Of a stretch of 64,000 nucleotides of DNA, positions 43,819 to 54,786 are shown piece by piece; position 1 is the first letter of the stretch; the number at the start of each line of letters is the position of its first letter. The DNA lies in contig JAJEKV010000056.1 in the NCBI GenBank assembly GCA_021234155.1, positions 2,403,330 to 2,467,329 of the forward strand, written 5' to 3'. The position numbers and the translations under genes were made by a program. The DNA comes from Isoetes taiwanensis (Eukaryota; Streptophyta; Lycopodiopsida; Isoetales; Isoetaceae). A model generated the notes under the pieces. That model did not search any database, had not been told where the DNA came from, and saw nothing but the letters and a program-made list of their open reading frames with translations.

Positions 43819-45290
43819 CGTCTTTTACCTATGTTTCTTGGGAGTCTCAATTGATATAATCGATTACCTTTTGTTATTCTGCATTGTCATGTGATTCTTC
43901 AAGTCGTATAAGCAAAATCTGGTTTGTTTGCAACCTCAATCATTTTCTTGTGGTTCTTCAAGTCATATAAGCAAATGCCTCTAGTAAAAATGCTCAGCCT
44001 TTGGAGCCTCTAGCCTGTGAATTATTTGTCTGTCTTCCTTATTAAATGCTTGACATAAACGACAAGTCATATGATGGTTGCAATGAACTGCATAACACAA
44101 ACGACATTACTTATATACATATAACCTGGTATTCTGGAAATTCTTTGGGAATAATGTGGGTTACTTGCATGTCTTCCTAAATAACTCAGGACGGTAAGTA
44201 TTGATAACGATTGCAATGGGGTCCAAATGACAGAACATGTAGATTTAAGCATTCTGGAAACATTTGACAATATTGAGTCCTAAAGTGCATTGTAATTCCA
44301 ACTGGTTCTTGAATTTATTCTCTCTATGCCTATAATACGACCCTCTAATGCTTGTTTGTTATTATCAAAATACATGCAGCTTACTTAAGCTTTTATATTT
44401 GACTTGCTATAAGCCTTGTAATGGATTTTTTACTCTGCAATTTTTGGATGTTTGAGAGTATCTTTTGCTTCTGAAAATTCTTTCATTCCCAGAAGGTTGG
44501 AAGAATTTTTCCTACATTTGGTTTAGCATCTCTTCTTCAGTGACTGCTTCAAGTTCCTCTTTGGATGCATTCTCCTGTATGCAGATAGGTCTCCTTTTGC
44601 ACAACATCAAGATTTGCATGTATTGTTTGAAGATGATCCATTCTCAAAAACTTTCAAGCTATTTGCTGTAACAAATCCTAGCTTTCCACGTTACAATATG
44701 TTCCAGCTGTTGTTGTACCCTGATAGCTTCTGCGTCCACTTCTCATCTTCTCTGTCAAATTGTTCTACCATTGCTTTGATGTGCAGACGTATATTCTGAC
44801 ATCTCACCTCAGACTTACGTCTCACCCACTGTTTGTGACTCAATTCTAAATTGTGGTAACTAACACCTGAACTAGACTCTTATAGGCCTTTCACTACTAC
44901 ATATGAATCTCTAACTTGAATCTCTAATTGTGAAACCCTGAAATGCAGTATCCCCAAGGGGGAGTTGAACCCCCTTCATGATCCAGCTAGTCTGACATTT
45001 GATCATGACAAGCAACCCCCATAATTTCAATAACTAGCGGGCGAAGTGAGATTCCTTATTAAAGTTCAGGCACATTATAAATTGGCATTATAGATGGATA
45101 ACGTGTACCATTTTGATGTACCTGTTCCCGGACCTTGATGCCATTTTTACAGGACTTCAGATGTAAAATCACCACAATTTTTTAGATTTACAATCATAGC
45201 CCCATAACATAGCCATTGTTCATTTTGCAACTACCTCCATAATTGCTTTCAAAAGACTAGTGTACCCTATGGAAAGCATATATTCCCCTT
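43819..45290. other. Intergenic region between phosphatase and PPR gene
   Basis: It probably holds the 3' UTRs of the two convergent genes. Two related segments near 43880 and 43960 (TTCTTCAAGTC.TATAAGCAAA) look like a small duplication. No further gene is recognised. Confidence 0.4.
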
Positions 45291-48002
45291 TTACAAGAAC
45301 ACCTTGCTGTTTGTGCAATACATGTTTGACATGAGTATGTATGCTGAACCACAAGAGGCATCTAGACAAAAAATTTTCTCAAAGCATTCTTGCCCTAGAT
45401 GCAAATTGCCGTACATTTTACATGCATTAAACAAGGCCTTCCACAAACAAATATCATGTTGCTCAGTCTTCATTGTTAAATCCCTGGCTTCTACAAAATA
45501 TCCTGCACGACCAAGAAGGTCAACCACGCAAGTAACATGACGCAAATTTGGTTTTATGCCATGATCTTCTCTCATAGTTTTAAGACACCAAAGGCCCTCA
45601 TCCACCAAGCCAGCACGACTAAATGCAGTAAGGATTGCATTAAATGTCACAGCATCAGGCTGAATGCCAGTATGATACATATCTTCAAAATAAAGCATAG
45701 CCAACCTAGCATCACCATGCTCAGCATACCCTGCAATTATTGCACCCCAAGAAATGGCATCATGATATGCCAATTTGTCAAAAATTTTGCAAGCCATCTC
45801 CAGGTTACCACATTTTGCATACATATCAATTAGTGTATTTCCCAAAACAGCATCAAATTGGAGCTCGGTCTCATTTAACTGTTCATGGATATTTTCCCCT
45901 TGGTCTATGGCGCCAAGAGTGCCACATACTTTTAAGATTATTGAAAACACAATTTTGTTGGGTTCTATTCCCGCATGTTGCATATTGTCAAAGCATTCTA
46001 ACGCAAGAACATATTCTTCATGATAAGCATAACCTGCAATCATCGCACCCCATGTGACGACACTCCGATTTGACAATCCCTCAAATATTATACCAGCCTC
46101 TTCAAGACTCCCACATTTAGCATACATGTTCACAAGGGTATTTCCTAAAATCATGTCATATTCTACACCATTAGCAATGATCTGTTGATGAATATACCTG
46201 CCTTGAACGATGGCATGTACACTGCTGCATGACTTCAACATGTTAAGAAATGTAAGTTTCTCTGGCATCAAACCATCTAAATGCATGTCCATAAAACATT
46301 CGAAGGCAAGGTCACTATCCCCACTCTCTACACGCCCTGCAATCATTGCAGACCATGCACCTATATCTTTACATGGCAAGTTATCAAAAACAATGTGTGC
46401 TTCATCCAAACTGCCACATTTAGCATACATATCAACAATGGTATGGCCGACTATAAAATCAGACTGAAACCCCTTGTCAAGAATGTGCCCATGTATATAC
46501 CTTCCCTGTTCTATAGTGCCGCAGGTACTACATGCTTTCAAGACGCTAGGAAATGTAAACTTATCAGGTTCAATTCCTTCTTGCAACATAATCCTGAAAT
46601 AATCTATGACAGTCGTTGCTTCACCATGCTGTGCACACCCTGTGATCAGAACATTCCATGAGGATACATTGTGCGTATGGAATTTGTCAAAATTACTGAG
46701 TGCTTCGGGCAATGACCCACATTTGGCATACAGATCAACAATTGCAGTTCCCAAAACCATGTCATGTTGGAACTTGTTCTCAATTGATAGCTCATGGATT
46801 CGTCGCCCCTGTTCAATACTTCCTATAGAAGTGCATGCTTTCAGGACGCTTGGGAACATGAATCTATCAGGCATTATGCCACTGAGCTGCATGTCTTCAA
46901 AGCATCCTAAGGCAAGATGGCCTTTACCATTGTGAACATAGCCTGCAATCATTGTTCCCCAAGACATTACATCCCGATCTGCCAATTTATCAAAGACTTG
47001 GTGTGCTTCCTCTAGGTTTCCACATCTAACATACATATCAACAAGGGTGTTTCCTAAAACAGTATCAAAATGAAAACCTTTTTCAATTAATTGCTCGTGG
47101 ATGCATTTACCCTGCTCTAGTTCATATGTAGAGCCACAGGCCTTTAACATGCTTGAATATATAATTTTGTTTGGAGAAACTCCTTCCTGTAGCATATTTC
47201 CAAAACAAGATAAAGCAAAATGGCCTTTGTTGTGCTGGGCATATCCGGTAATCATCGAACCCCATGTCACAATATCCCGGTGTGGTAAACTGTCAAAAAT
47301 TCTGTGTGCATCCTCCAAGTTTCCCCATTTTGCATACATATCTACAATGGTACTCCCCACAATAATATCATACTGAAGTCCAGTATCTAGAATATGGCGA
47401 CAGATGTGTATACCCTGGTCTATGGCCCCCATATTGCCACATGCTTTTAGAATACATGAGAAAATGACTTTGTTAGGCCTGATGCCTTGATGCTGCATCC
47501 TGTTGAAACATTCCAAGGCCAAAAATCCTTCTCCATGTTGGCTATATCCTGCAATCATTGCACCCCAGGAGACCACGTCTTGATCTTCTAATCTGTCAAA
47601 AACTCCGCGTGCCTCATCTAAGTACCCACATTTAGCATACATATCAATAAGGGTGCTCTCAATAACAACATCACGTTTTAGTCCGACAATCTGCTCATGG
47701 ATGCGCCTTCCCTGCTCTATAGCACCCGATCTACTACATGCCTTCAAGATACGTGGAAATGAAAATTTATCAGGGTCTGTACCTTCAGTCTGCATCCGAT
47801 CGAACAGCTGAAGAGCAATGTAACAATCCCCCAGCTTGGAATGAGCATCGATAATTGCGTTCCATGTGCATTGTAATGGTTTTGTAGCATTGTTGAACAC
47901 TTGAGCTGCTTCGATCAAAAACCCACAAGATGCAAATACACGAATTAGATGGTCCGCTGCTGCAGTAACAGGTGCGGGTATCAGAGGACATGTAATATTC
48001 AT
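45291..48002 (-). CDS. PLS-type pentatricopeptide repeat protein, C-terminally short
   Basis: This is a long intron-free frame of about 900 residues with eight successive units of roughly 100 residues. Each unit has the PLS pattern (W.AMIAGYAQHG, ILKACG..GAIDQG..IHE, NTLVDMYAKCG.LEEA). That corresponds to about 24 PPR motifs. Such proteins bind organellar RNA and specify C-to-U (in ferns also U-to-C) editing or processing sites. The E-type region begins (LWKALFNACKMYGNLHLGQ) but ends at SAYILMSNMYCTNSKVFL and a TAA, so E2, E+ and DYW parts are absent. The frame opens upstream of the first ATG (48002). A short ORF with a donor-like GAG|GTAAAT at 48368-48098 might encode the transit peptide in a first exon; this is uncertain. 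Confidence 0.85.
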   Translation of the reverse strand: MNITCPLIPAPVTAAADHLIRVFASCGFLIEAAQVFNNATKPLQCTWNAIIDAHSKLGDCYIALQLFDRMQTEGTDPDKFSFPRILKACSRSGAIEQGRRIHEQIVGLKRDVVIESTLIDMYAKCGYLDEARGVFDRLEDQDVVSWGAMIAGYSQHGEGFLALECFNRMQHQGIRPNKVIFSCILKACGNMGAIDQGIHICRHILDTGLQYDIIVGSTIVDMYAKWGNLEDAHRIFDSLPHRDIVTWGSMITGYAQHNKGHFALSCFGNMLQEGVSPNKIIYSSMLKACGSTYELEQGKCIHEQLIEKGFHFDTVLGNTLVDMYVRCGNLEEAHQVFDKLADRDVMSWGTMIAGYVHNGKGHLALGCFEDMQLSGIMPDRFMFPSVLKACTSIGSIEQGRRIHELSIENKFQHDMVLGTAIVDLYAKCGSLPEALSNFDKFHTHNVSSWNVLITGCAQHGEATTVIDYFRIMLQEGIEPDKFTFPSVLKACSTCGTIEQGRYIHGHILDKGFQSDFIVGHTIVDMYAKCGSLDEAHIVFDNLPCKDIGAWSAMIAGRVESGDSDLAFECFMDMHLDGLMPEKLTFLNMLKSCSSVHAIVQGRYIHQQIIANGVEYDMILGNTLVNMYAKCGSLEEAGIIFEGLSNRSVVTWGAMIAGYAYHEEYVLALECFDNMQHAGIEPNKIVFSIILKVCGTLGAIDQGENIHEQLNETELQFDAVLGNTLIDMYAKCGNLEMACKIFDKLAYHDAISWGAIIAGYAEHGDARLAMLYFEDMYHTGIQPDAVTFNAILTAFSRAGLVDEGLWCLKTMREDHGIKPNLRHVTCVVDLLGRAGYFVEARDLTMKTEQHDICLWKALFNACKMYGNLHLGQECFEKIFCLDASCGSAYILMSNMYCTNSKVFL

Positions 48003-48069
48003 GCATTCCACAATGTATTTACCCTCAATGCATTTGTCATATAAATTATCTATAACTTGCAATAAACTA

Positions 48070-49135
48070 TAAACAAATAATTGGGGGTGTCATTTACCTC
48101 GTCAAAAGCCATAAACAACTTCAATGAATTCTATTCTATAGGGCCCCAAATAGGACCTCATGAATGAACATTGCTCCGTTGGGAAGATTGGAGCAGCTGC
48201 ATTTGCATAGTTAAATCGATGTGCCTTCACTGCAGGCCACTTCAATCTAGCATATCCCAACAAGTTGGGCATAGTCATGTAAAATTTATCACGGGCAGCC
48301 AACATTTCTCTTCCTCGACTTTTGTCTAACTTTGGAATGGTGCAAAAGATGTTCTTGAAATGTAACACTTGATTTTTGTATAATATCGAAAGGTCGTTGC
48401 GCTGAAACTATGTATGGGGTATCCAACCCATTAAATGTTAAGCACATGCATGTGGATCTAGATTTTAAGAGACATTACAGTGCTCGACTCTTTATTCTAT
48501 TCTATTCTATTCTTTGGCTTAAGCTCTAGTTAACATAATAAATGGAGCTTAGATCATCTAGGCTAGTATGCTTTGGATATCTAGGGCATATAGAATTATA
48601 CAATAGCTTGCACTTCAATGGCCAAAGGTTGTACGACATCAAAAAATATTTTTAATATTTTGTGAAAATCACTATTGACATTGGATAGCTATGATTAGAA
48701 TCATCAACATGGGTAGACCTGGGTAGACCTCTACTTTACAAAGGTCTATCTAAATTGCAAAACACAATGAAGAGAGAGTCTTTATTGAACTAAAGAAAGA
48801 ATCCATCAAATGTGACTGATTACATCATGTTCAAAAACTCATAGTAATTATCCAATATAGTTGAATTGTTACAATATAAGTCTCTACTATAGAGAAAAGA
48901 TTTCATCAAATATCTCACAAACATTTGTTGAACATATGGTCCATGTCCAATAACTTTGGACTGTTATAACATGCACTTCTAATGTCAGAATCTTTTTGTT
49001 CTAATTCGTGATACACTCACTCTATAGACTCATTCTATGTACATATCATAATGGCTTTCAGTTAACGGATCTAAATATATAATGATTTTCGACTACCCAG
49101 CTAGAAGGAAATGCAAACATACTCACCTATAGCAA
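48070..49135. other. Upstream flank of the PPR gene, no other gene recognised
   Basis: It contains the 88-codon minus-strand ORF 48102-48368, which is a possible first exon of the PPR gene. A short TTCTA tandem repeat is near 48495. The rest is AT-rich without a recognisable feature. Confidence 0.35.
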
Positions 49136-50625
49136 GGTACCTATTGCCACCTAGTCCTAATGTAGTTCCTCTGCCTCGGGCAAATGATAGTGCTTGGAAG
49201 TCATCTGATTCTGTTACAAAAGTTTCATATCAAAGATTTAGCGATTGGCTTTGTAAGGATATATCTAGTGCATCTAGAAAGGCAAGGGTAGCAGCTGCTT
49301 TACAAGTGTTATCTGAAGGGAGTAAGGATGAGTTGTCAGCAATCTAGGACACATTGAAAGCCCGACAAATTCAACTTCAACAACAATTGCCTCCTAATGA
49401 CATATTTTACTAGGTTGACTGTCAGAATGTAGTTCAAGCTTCTGGTATTCCTGTGGTTGAAGTGGATCATCAAGCTCATATTAAGTGTGCTGAGAACTTA
49501 TCTTCCTGTGCAGTTCTTGGGTATTTTACTGGTGGCTATTTAGATTTTTCACGGTTTCGTGTTTGGTTATCTCAGCTTTTGAGACGCCTTCAACTTCCTC
49601 CTTTTCAGTCCATCAAGTTGTTGGCAAAAAAAATTTGTTCTTATTATGTTTGAAAGTAGTGATGCAGTGGATTCTTTGGTATCAAGAGGGATTGATCCAC
49701 TTGGTGGGGAATATATAATGTACTAGTATTATTCTCCTGGCTTTACACCAGATATGGTTTGTGCATTAAAGATGCCTTGCTGGTTCTCATTACCTAATCT
49801 TCCTCCTGACCTAATGGCTCATCAATTTCTAGTTGCAATTGCAACGGGACTTGGGGTTCATATCTCACACTCCATCATGAATGGTCCAAGGATTTGTGTT
49901 TTCTATGCCAGGGACTCGCCTTTACCAGACTGTATAGTTGTGAAGAGTGGGCCTTGGTATAAGAAGTTGGATCTTAAGCTTCTGAATGTTCCTGATAAGG
50001 AGGCTTTTGCTAGCTTTCGTCGAGGTAACCATGTACCTCAGGCATTTGTTCAACATTCTTCTCAGGTTCAAGCTCCTGTTGTTATTTCTTCATCTATTTA
50101 TGATCAACCTTTGCCGGTTGCTTTGCATTCCTCGGCTAGAAAGATGCTTTACATACAGTTCCGATGGTGTCGTCCTTAGCACCATCAGCTGCAGCTATAG
50201 TTCCTACTACTCTCCACGTTGTTGCTTGTGCTTCTCATGCTTCTGAGATGGTTATGGTTGATGGTCCTAATCTTCAGTGCGCTAAAGAGTCTTGGCAACA
50301 GGTCAATTGGAAGAAGGCAGCAAGGAAGAAGTCTGCTATGTCATCTCATGAGCCTAGTCTACCTCGTACTATTCAGTGGCATGATAATTTAATGTCTATT
50401 GATGATCATTGATGTCGCAGATCATGTTGATTGTGATGAGGCCATTAAGCGTCGCAAGGTGGCACATGCAGTATGATTATATATTGTGTATGGGTGGTTT
50501 TGCCTAGTGGACTATTTCGTCCTCTTGGTTTTGAGTCCCATGTCACAGGACCCGTGTATATATCTTGATTTTTCTTGATAACATATTGTCATCAAAAAAA
50601 AAAGGGGGGGGATACGTATTGCCAC
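49136..50625 (+). mobile_element. LINE-like insertion (ORF1-type relic) with target duplications and poly(A)
   Basis: The insert, about 49151-50610, ends in a poly(A) run (50594-50603) and a G run. It is flanked by GGTACCTATTGCCAC (49136-49150) and GATACGTATTGCCAC (50611-50625), which match at 13 of 15 positions, as expected for an old target-primed insertion. The interior has broken frames, with TAG codons at 49345 and about 49411 and a frameshift near 49630. They encode a protein resembling the ORF1/DUF4283 type of plant LINEs (LPNLPPDLMAHQFLVAIATG and ICVFYARDSPLPDCIVVKSG). No reverse transcriptase is present, so it is an internally deleted or non-autonomous copy. Confidence 0.55.
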
Positions 50626-51558
50626 AAGAACTTCAATTCTCAACACTAACATTCGAACATGATAAATTCTTGTTCTTTGTAGTTTAGATCTGAACCTATT
50701 GCATTGTTTGAATTGTAGCTATGAAGACATATTGTCTAAATGCAAGGTTTATCTTGGGCCAGGCAGCTGCATGGTTGAGGTGGATCAATGCAGAATGACT
50801 AAGTGCCTGGAAGGAGCAATGCCTATCTTTTGCATGTAGATTAAATATGGTTCATTGATCTGAATTAGTGCAGCATGTAGACAGTATTCAGGTAAGAATC
50901 ATCTTTGATTCACTGGATGATCCTACAAGAAATTTATGTACATAGATTTTTAGTTTGCTAGAAAAAACTATGGTCATGGCCTTGCACACGCGATATAAAA
51001 TAAATAGACACTGCTAAAATTGTCAAAATACCTCTAGTTTAAGTGTATTTTGATGGAAGCAACCATAACTTTTTTGAGAAGGCATAAATGAGGTGTCCTT
51101 GAGGTGCATTGTAGATGAGGATGACATCTTTTTATCAAAGCTAAAATCATCTGAATTAGAGTCCAAAATTACAAGTTATGTTTTTCTTAATACATAAAAC
51201 AATTATAAGAATTTAAGAGGGATAGGACACCATAACTTAGGATTTCTGATTCCAATTATACTCTTTACAAAAGTTGGTGGGTACATTGTTCTATCTCACT
51301 ATTATACATCCAGATATTACATATGTTGTATCCATAGCAGTCATTGCCACACTAGAAAGCAATCAAGAAAGTGGTTAATCATCTTAAAGGTACTCATAAG
51401 AAAGTCATTCTCTATAGCAAGCTAAGCTGATTTTATATTTAGATTCTGATATGGCACCTATGAATTTGGACTTCAAAAGTGGCTTACATGATATGTTCCT
51501 TTTTATGGAAATAGTCCCATTAGTTGGGGTTCTAAAATGGAACTACTAATACTATTAC
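50626..51558. other. No gene recognised
   Basis: AT-rich sequence with no ORF of interest and no recognised repeat. Confidence 0.4.
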
Positions 51559-51910
51559 CACTACGAAAAATCAGGGGCCTTGAAATTTCGGCCCCAAATG
51601 CCTTGTTTTTTCAGACTGAAATTTGCAGTCGTCGCCTGTCGATCTGCCCTGCCCTTCGATGCTACCTCACCTTTCCCTCCGAAGCGGCACCGCCAAAGAA
51701 AAACTGCTAGAAACATGCCAGAAAAAAGTATCAGGGGGGGAATTTCAAGCCCCCTGTTTTTTTGTCGGCAAATTTTCATCGACGAAAAAGTTCACCGAAA
51801 ATTTCCTTGTGGCCGCCAGGCTTGCAGGCAGCGCCGCTCGGTTCCTGGCAGCTGCGAGACTCGCGGACGACGCTGTTCGGTTCCTGGCAAAATTTTTGAT
51901 CGTTGAAAAT
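51559..51910 (+). mobile_element. Possible CACTA-like terminus
   Basis: CACTACGAAAAATCAGGGGCC at 51559 resembles a CACTA end. It is followed by nested inverted motifs (GGGGCC...GGCCCC and GGGGG...CCCCC) and by CG-rich sequence unlike the flanks. The opposite end was not located, so the right border is only where the composition changes. Confidence 0.35.
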
Positions 51911-53110
51911 TACCTCTTTCAAAATTTGATCGGAAATGATATTACTAAGGAATTAAAGTGGATATGAAAATCTTGGTTTCAAGATACATCTGCACATTAA
52001 ATATATGGATATCTAACTTTGTTTCATTAGGGAGCATTAGGGACCAATTTGTTGGTGCTTTACTAAACTACTTTCAGGCAGATTGTTCAAGCAAATGAAA
52101 AACATTTTATATCTTCAGCCTCCTACTTCTCAAAGTGGATAATATTCCGACTTTGAGGGGAAGGGGGAGGGGGGAGGGGGAGGGGATGGGGGTTGGCTAG
52201 GTTTTATCTCTCACAAAGCACTTTCAGATTCTTCCTTGGTATTAGTTTCTCATGTCATGCTAGTCATCACAGGAGATATTAGAGGATCTCCATAGGGGAT
52301 ATTAGAGGATCTCCACATGGATGATATAGAGGATCTCCTCGTGGATAGATGACTATGCATGCTGAGTCATGTTGCTGATATGGCATGACTAAATAAGCCA
52401 TAATCACACATCATTATGCTATGTATCTTCTTCATTCTTCAAGTAATATATTTCTACTTATACGCTCTTAGTTCACGAACTATTTTTTGCCCATAACATC
52501 CTCATAAGCTATTTGCAGTAGGTAAAACTTGCTTTCGTTCTTAGTTCTTGAAGCAGCTAATTATTGAAAAAGACATCGGATAAAATCAAAGGCTATGTTG
52601 TCAAGATGTTTTCCTTCATTTCTACGAAGAGTAATAAACTATAAATTGTTTCATGTCTTACATATTTACATATACATTTGAAACACATAGCGAGCTCCTA
52701 GTTAGTTTTATATATTCTCTCCATCACTTGAACCTAATCTCGGGATCGAGATACATACATCAGAGCTCGGGATAAGATACATACCTTAGTGTTTAGCATG
52801 CACTATTTGGCTAGTCTACAAAGAAATGTGGAAGGGAAAGTAGACTTGAATCATGTACAGGTATGGTCTGAAAAGGGGAAATGTCAGCTTTAGTTTCTGG
52901 AAGTGGCTATATGTTCTTCCAAGGCCAATATTCTATATTCAAAACTGATGAAGATCGTGCAATGCCAAAGTTTTGTTACAAGGAACACCAAATAGAACAA
53001 ATCAAAATGCAAAAACACTTGCCCATGATAGGAGTTGTTATTAAGATGAGAGATTTCATAAAAACTTTGATTGCATGCATTACGAATAGAAGAGTACACC
53101 TTTAAGGAAT
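51911..53110. other. Non-coding stretch with G-rich tract and short tandem repeats
   Basis: It holds the G-tract at 52157-52192 and three imperfect copies of GATATTAGAGGATCTCC (about 52275-52335). No gene is recognised. The lower-coordinate part beyond 53283 of the Copia LTR must end somewhere here, but I could not place its end. Confidence 0.4.
52157..52192 (+). other. G-quadruplex-type G-rich tract
   Basis: Runs of four to six G are separated by one or two A or T, with at least five runs in 36 bases. This fits the G4 consensus. No nearby gene start explains it. Confidence 0.7.
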
Positions 53111-53283
53111 TGAGGGAGGTGTATGAGCTCAAGCTCAAGGTAGAAAACTGTGCACCGATGCCTAAACCCTGCGATCTCTTCCCTCATAATAGGAACTAAA
53201 TAAAAAAGCTACCAAACAAAATAATGACGTAGCCAATAGATGACAAATGTCACTTTGCCAACAGGGAATGTCAATTGTCAACA

Positions 53284-53770
53284 TTCCCCTTCAATTATTG
53301 TGGGTGCCTATAGATGCCCAAACGGAAGTTGTTGTTCAAGTCCTTGTCCATTTCATCACGACATTCATTAAGCCTTTTTCTTGAGAGAGGTTCAGTAAAA
53401 AAATGAGTCAGTTGTCATGTGTTGAGTGCCCAAACGTTTTATGCAGACTTTTCCTTCTATTTTCTTCCCTTTGAAATGACTTTTCTGAAGCTTCTTGGAT
53501 TTTTCAATAGACTTAGTGATGTATGCTATCATTCATGATTCTTGTTGGACCAGTATGTTCTGCACCAATGTTCTTCATGAGTCTTCTTGAGTCAAATGCC
53601 CGGCACAGGCCATGTATTCTGCTTCACACATATTGAGAGTTATGGCATTTTATTTCTTACTACACCAGCTGAGTACTCCCCCTTACAGTGTGAAATAATT
53701 CCTAGCAACAACTTCCCCTACATAGTTGCATCAACAAAGCCTTGTAATAGCAGTCTAGGTGTGCCTCTTG
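53284..53770 (-). mobile_element. Copia retrotransposon 3' relic (RNase H end, polypurine tract, LTR start)
   Basis: On the minus strand the frame CEAEYMACAGHLTQED (near 53583-53630) is the Copia RNase H signature. A degraded QGFVDAT block precedes it. TTDSFFTEPLSRKRLNECRDEM (near 53345-53415) is the end of Copia pol. AATTGAAGGGGAA and TGTTGACAATTGAC then mark the polypurine tract and LTR start at 53283. Several stops and frameshifts are present. The LTR continues towards lower coordinates; its end is not determined. Confidence 0.65.
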
Positions 53771-53779
53771 TTGTCTCAT

Positions 53780-54786
53780 TTGAGACACCATTTGTTTTTG
53801 GGCAATGACTAACTAACAGGTAAAAGCGAAATCAGATGAAGACCTGGTGTGTAGGAGCACCTCTTGTAGTGCTATCAGCATAACAAGGCCATGGAGGAGT
53901 CACCTTGGCACAATCGTTGCTGAAGGGTAAAAACAGGTTGAAGTGGATCAAGAACGTGCATTTTTTTCGCTATATTTTGTACGCTTTGTAATTCGTGGGA
54001 TAATATGGGCCAAAAGTTATGGAAGAGTTAGTTATAATGATGGCAGGTTCAGGTTGATTAAGCAAATTCAAATTATCGGGTCCAAGTACTTGAACACCCC
54101 CCCTCCCCAAAAAAAAAAAAGGAAAAAAACCCTCTTTTCTTTTGTTGTCGAATTGCGGAGAAAATACAAGTATTCATTTCCACAAGAATCCATTTGCACA
54201 AGAAATCTGGATTCATTGTGCAAATGGATTCAAAACCAGACCCTCAATGCCATCAGATATACTTACAGACAACACGCTGAACAAATATGTTTCACCAGAT
54301 GAGTACGGAAAAAGACATGCTACAGGTGCATTATGTAATTTGTGAACTCATTCCTTTTGTAGTTTAATCTTAATGTCATGGTTTCAATGTCCTTTCAGAC
54401 CAATACTAAGACTTAGTGATGTTGAATAAACAGATTACTAGAAAGCCACATGCTTAGGGATGGGTGCAAAATCGGTACTGGGTAGCAGAAATCACCGTCC
54501 GGACGCCGCTTACAAGTGCTTAAAATCGGTGTGTTTTAAACACGACGTGCGTGATTGAAGTATTGACATGTAGGGTGCGCGCCCATCAAATGACAGGCTG
54601 AGAGAATCATGAACATGTTTGGTGCCGGAAACATGAATGCCTGTAGCCCGCCATATTCCTGGATGGCGGGCTAACCCATCTTGAATTCAAGCAAAATGGA
54701 GGGACTAATTGTTTCCAAGGATTGCCTGAACCGAAATTCAACAATTTGCCCTCACCAATTCAGCAATACACAGAAATCCGGGATAG
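53780..54786. other. No gene recognised
   Basis: This short stretch lies between the Copia relic and the transposase-like pseudogene. The ORF near 53943-54302 crosses an A-rich run and has no recognisable domain. Confidence 0.35.

Noticed and set aside
44946-45010. tRNA-like T arm (GGGGTTCAACTCCCC on the minus strand)
   Set aside because: The only A-box-like sequence is about 10 bases away, too close for a tRNA or a tRNA-derived SINE.
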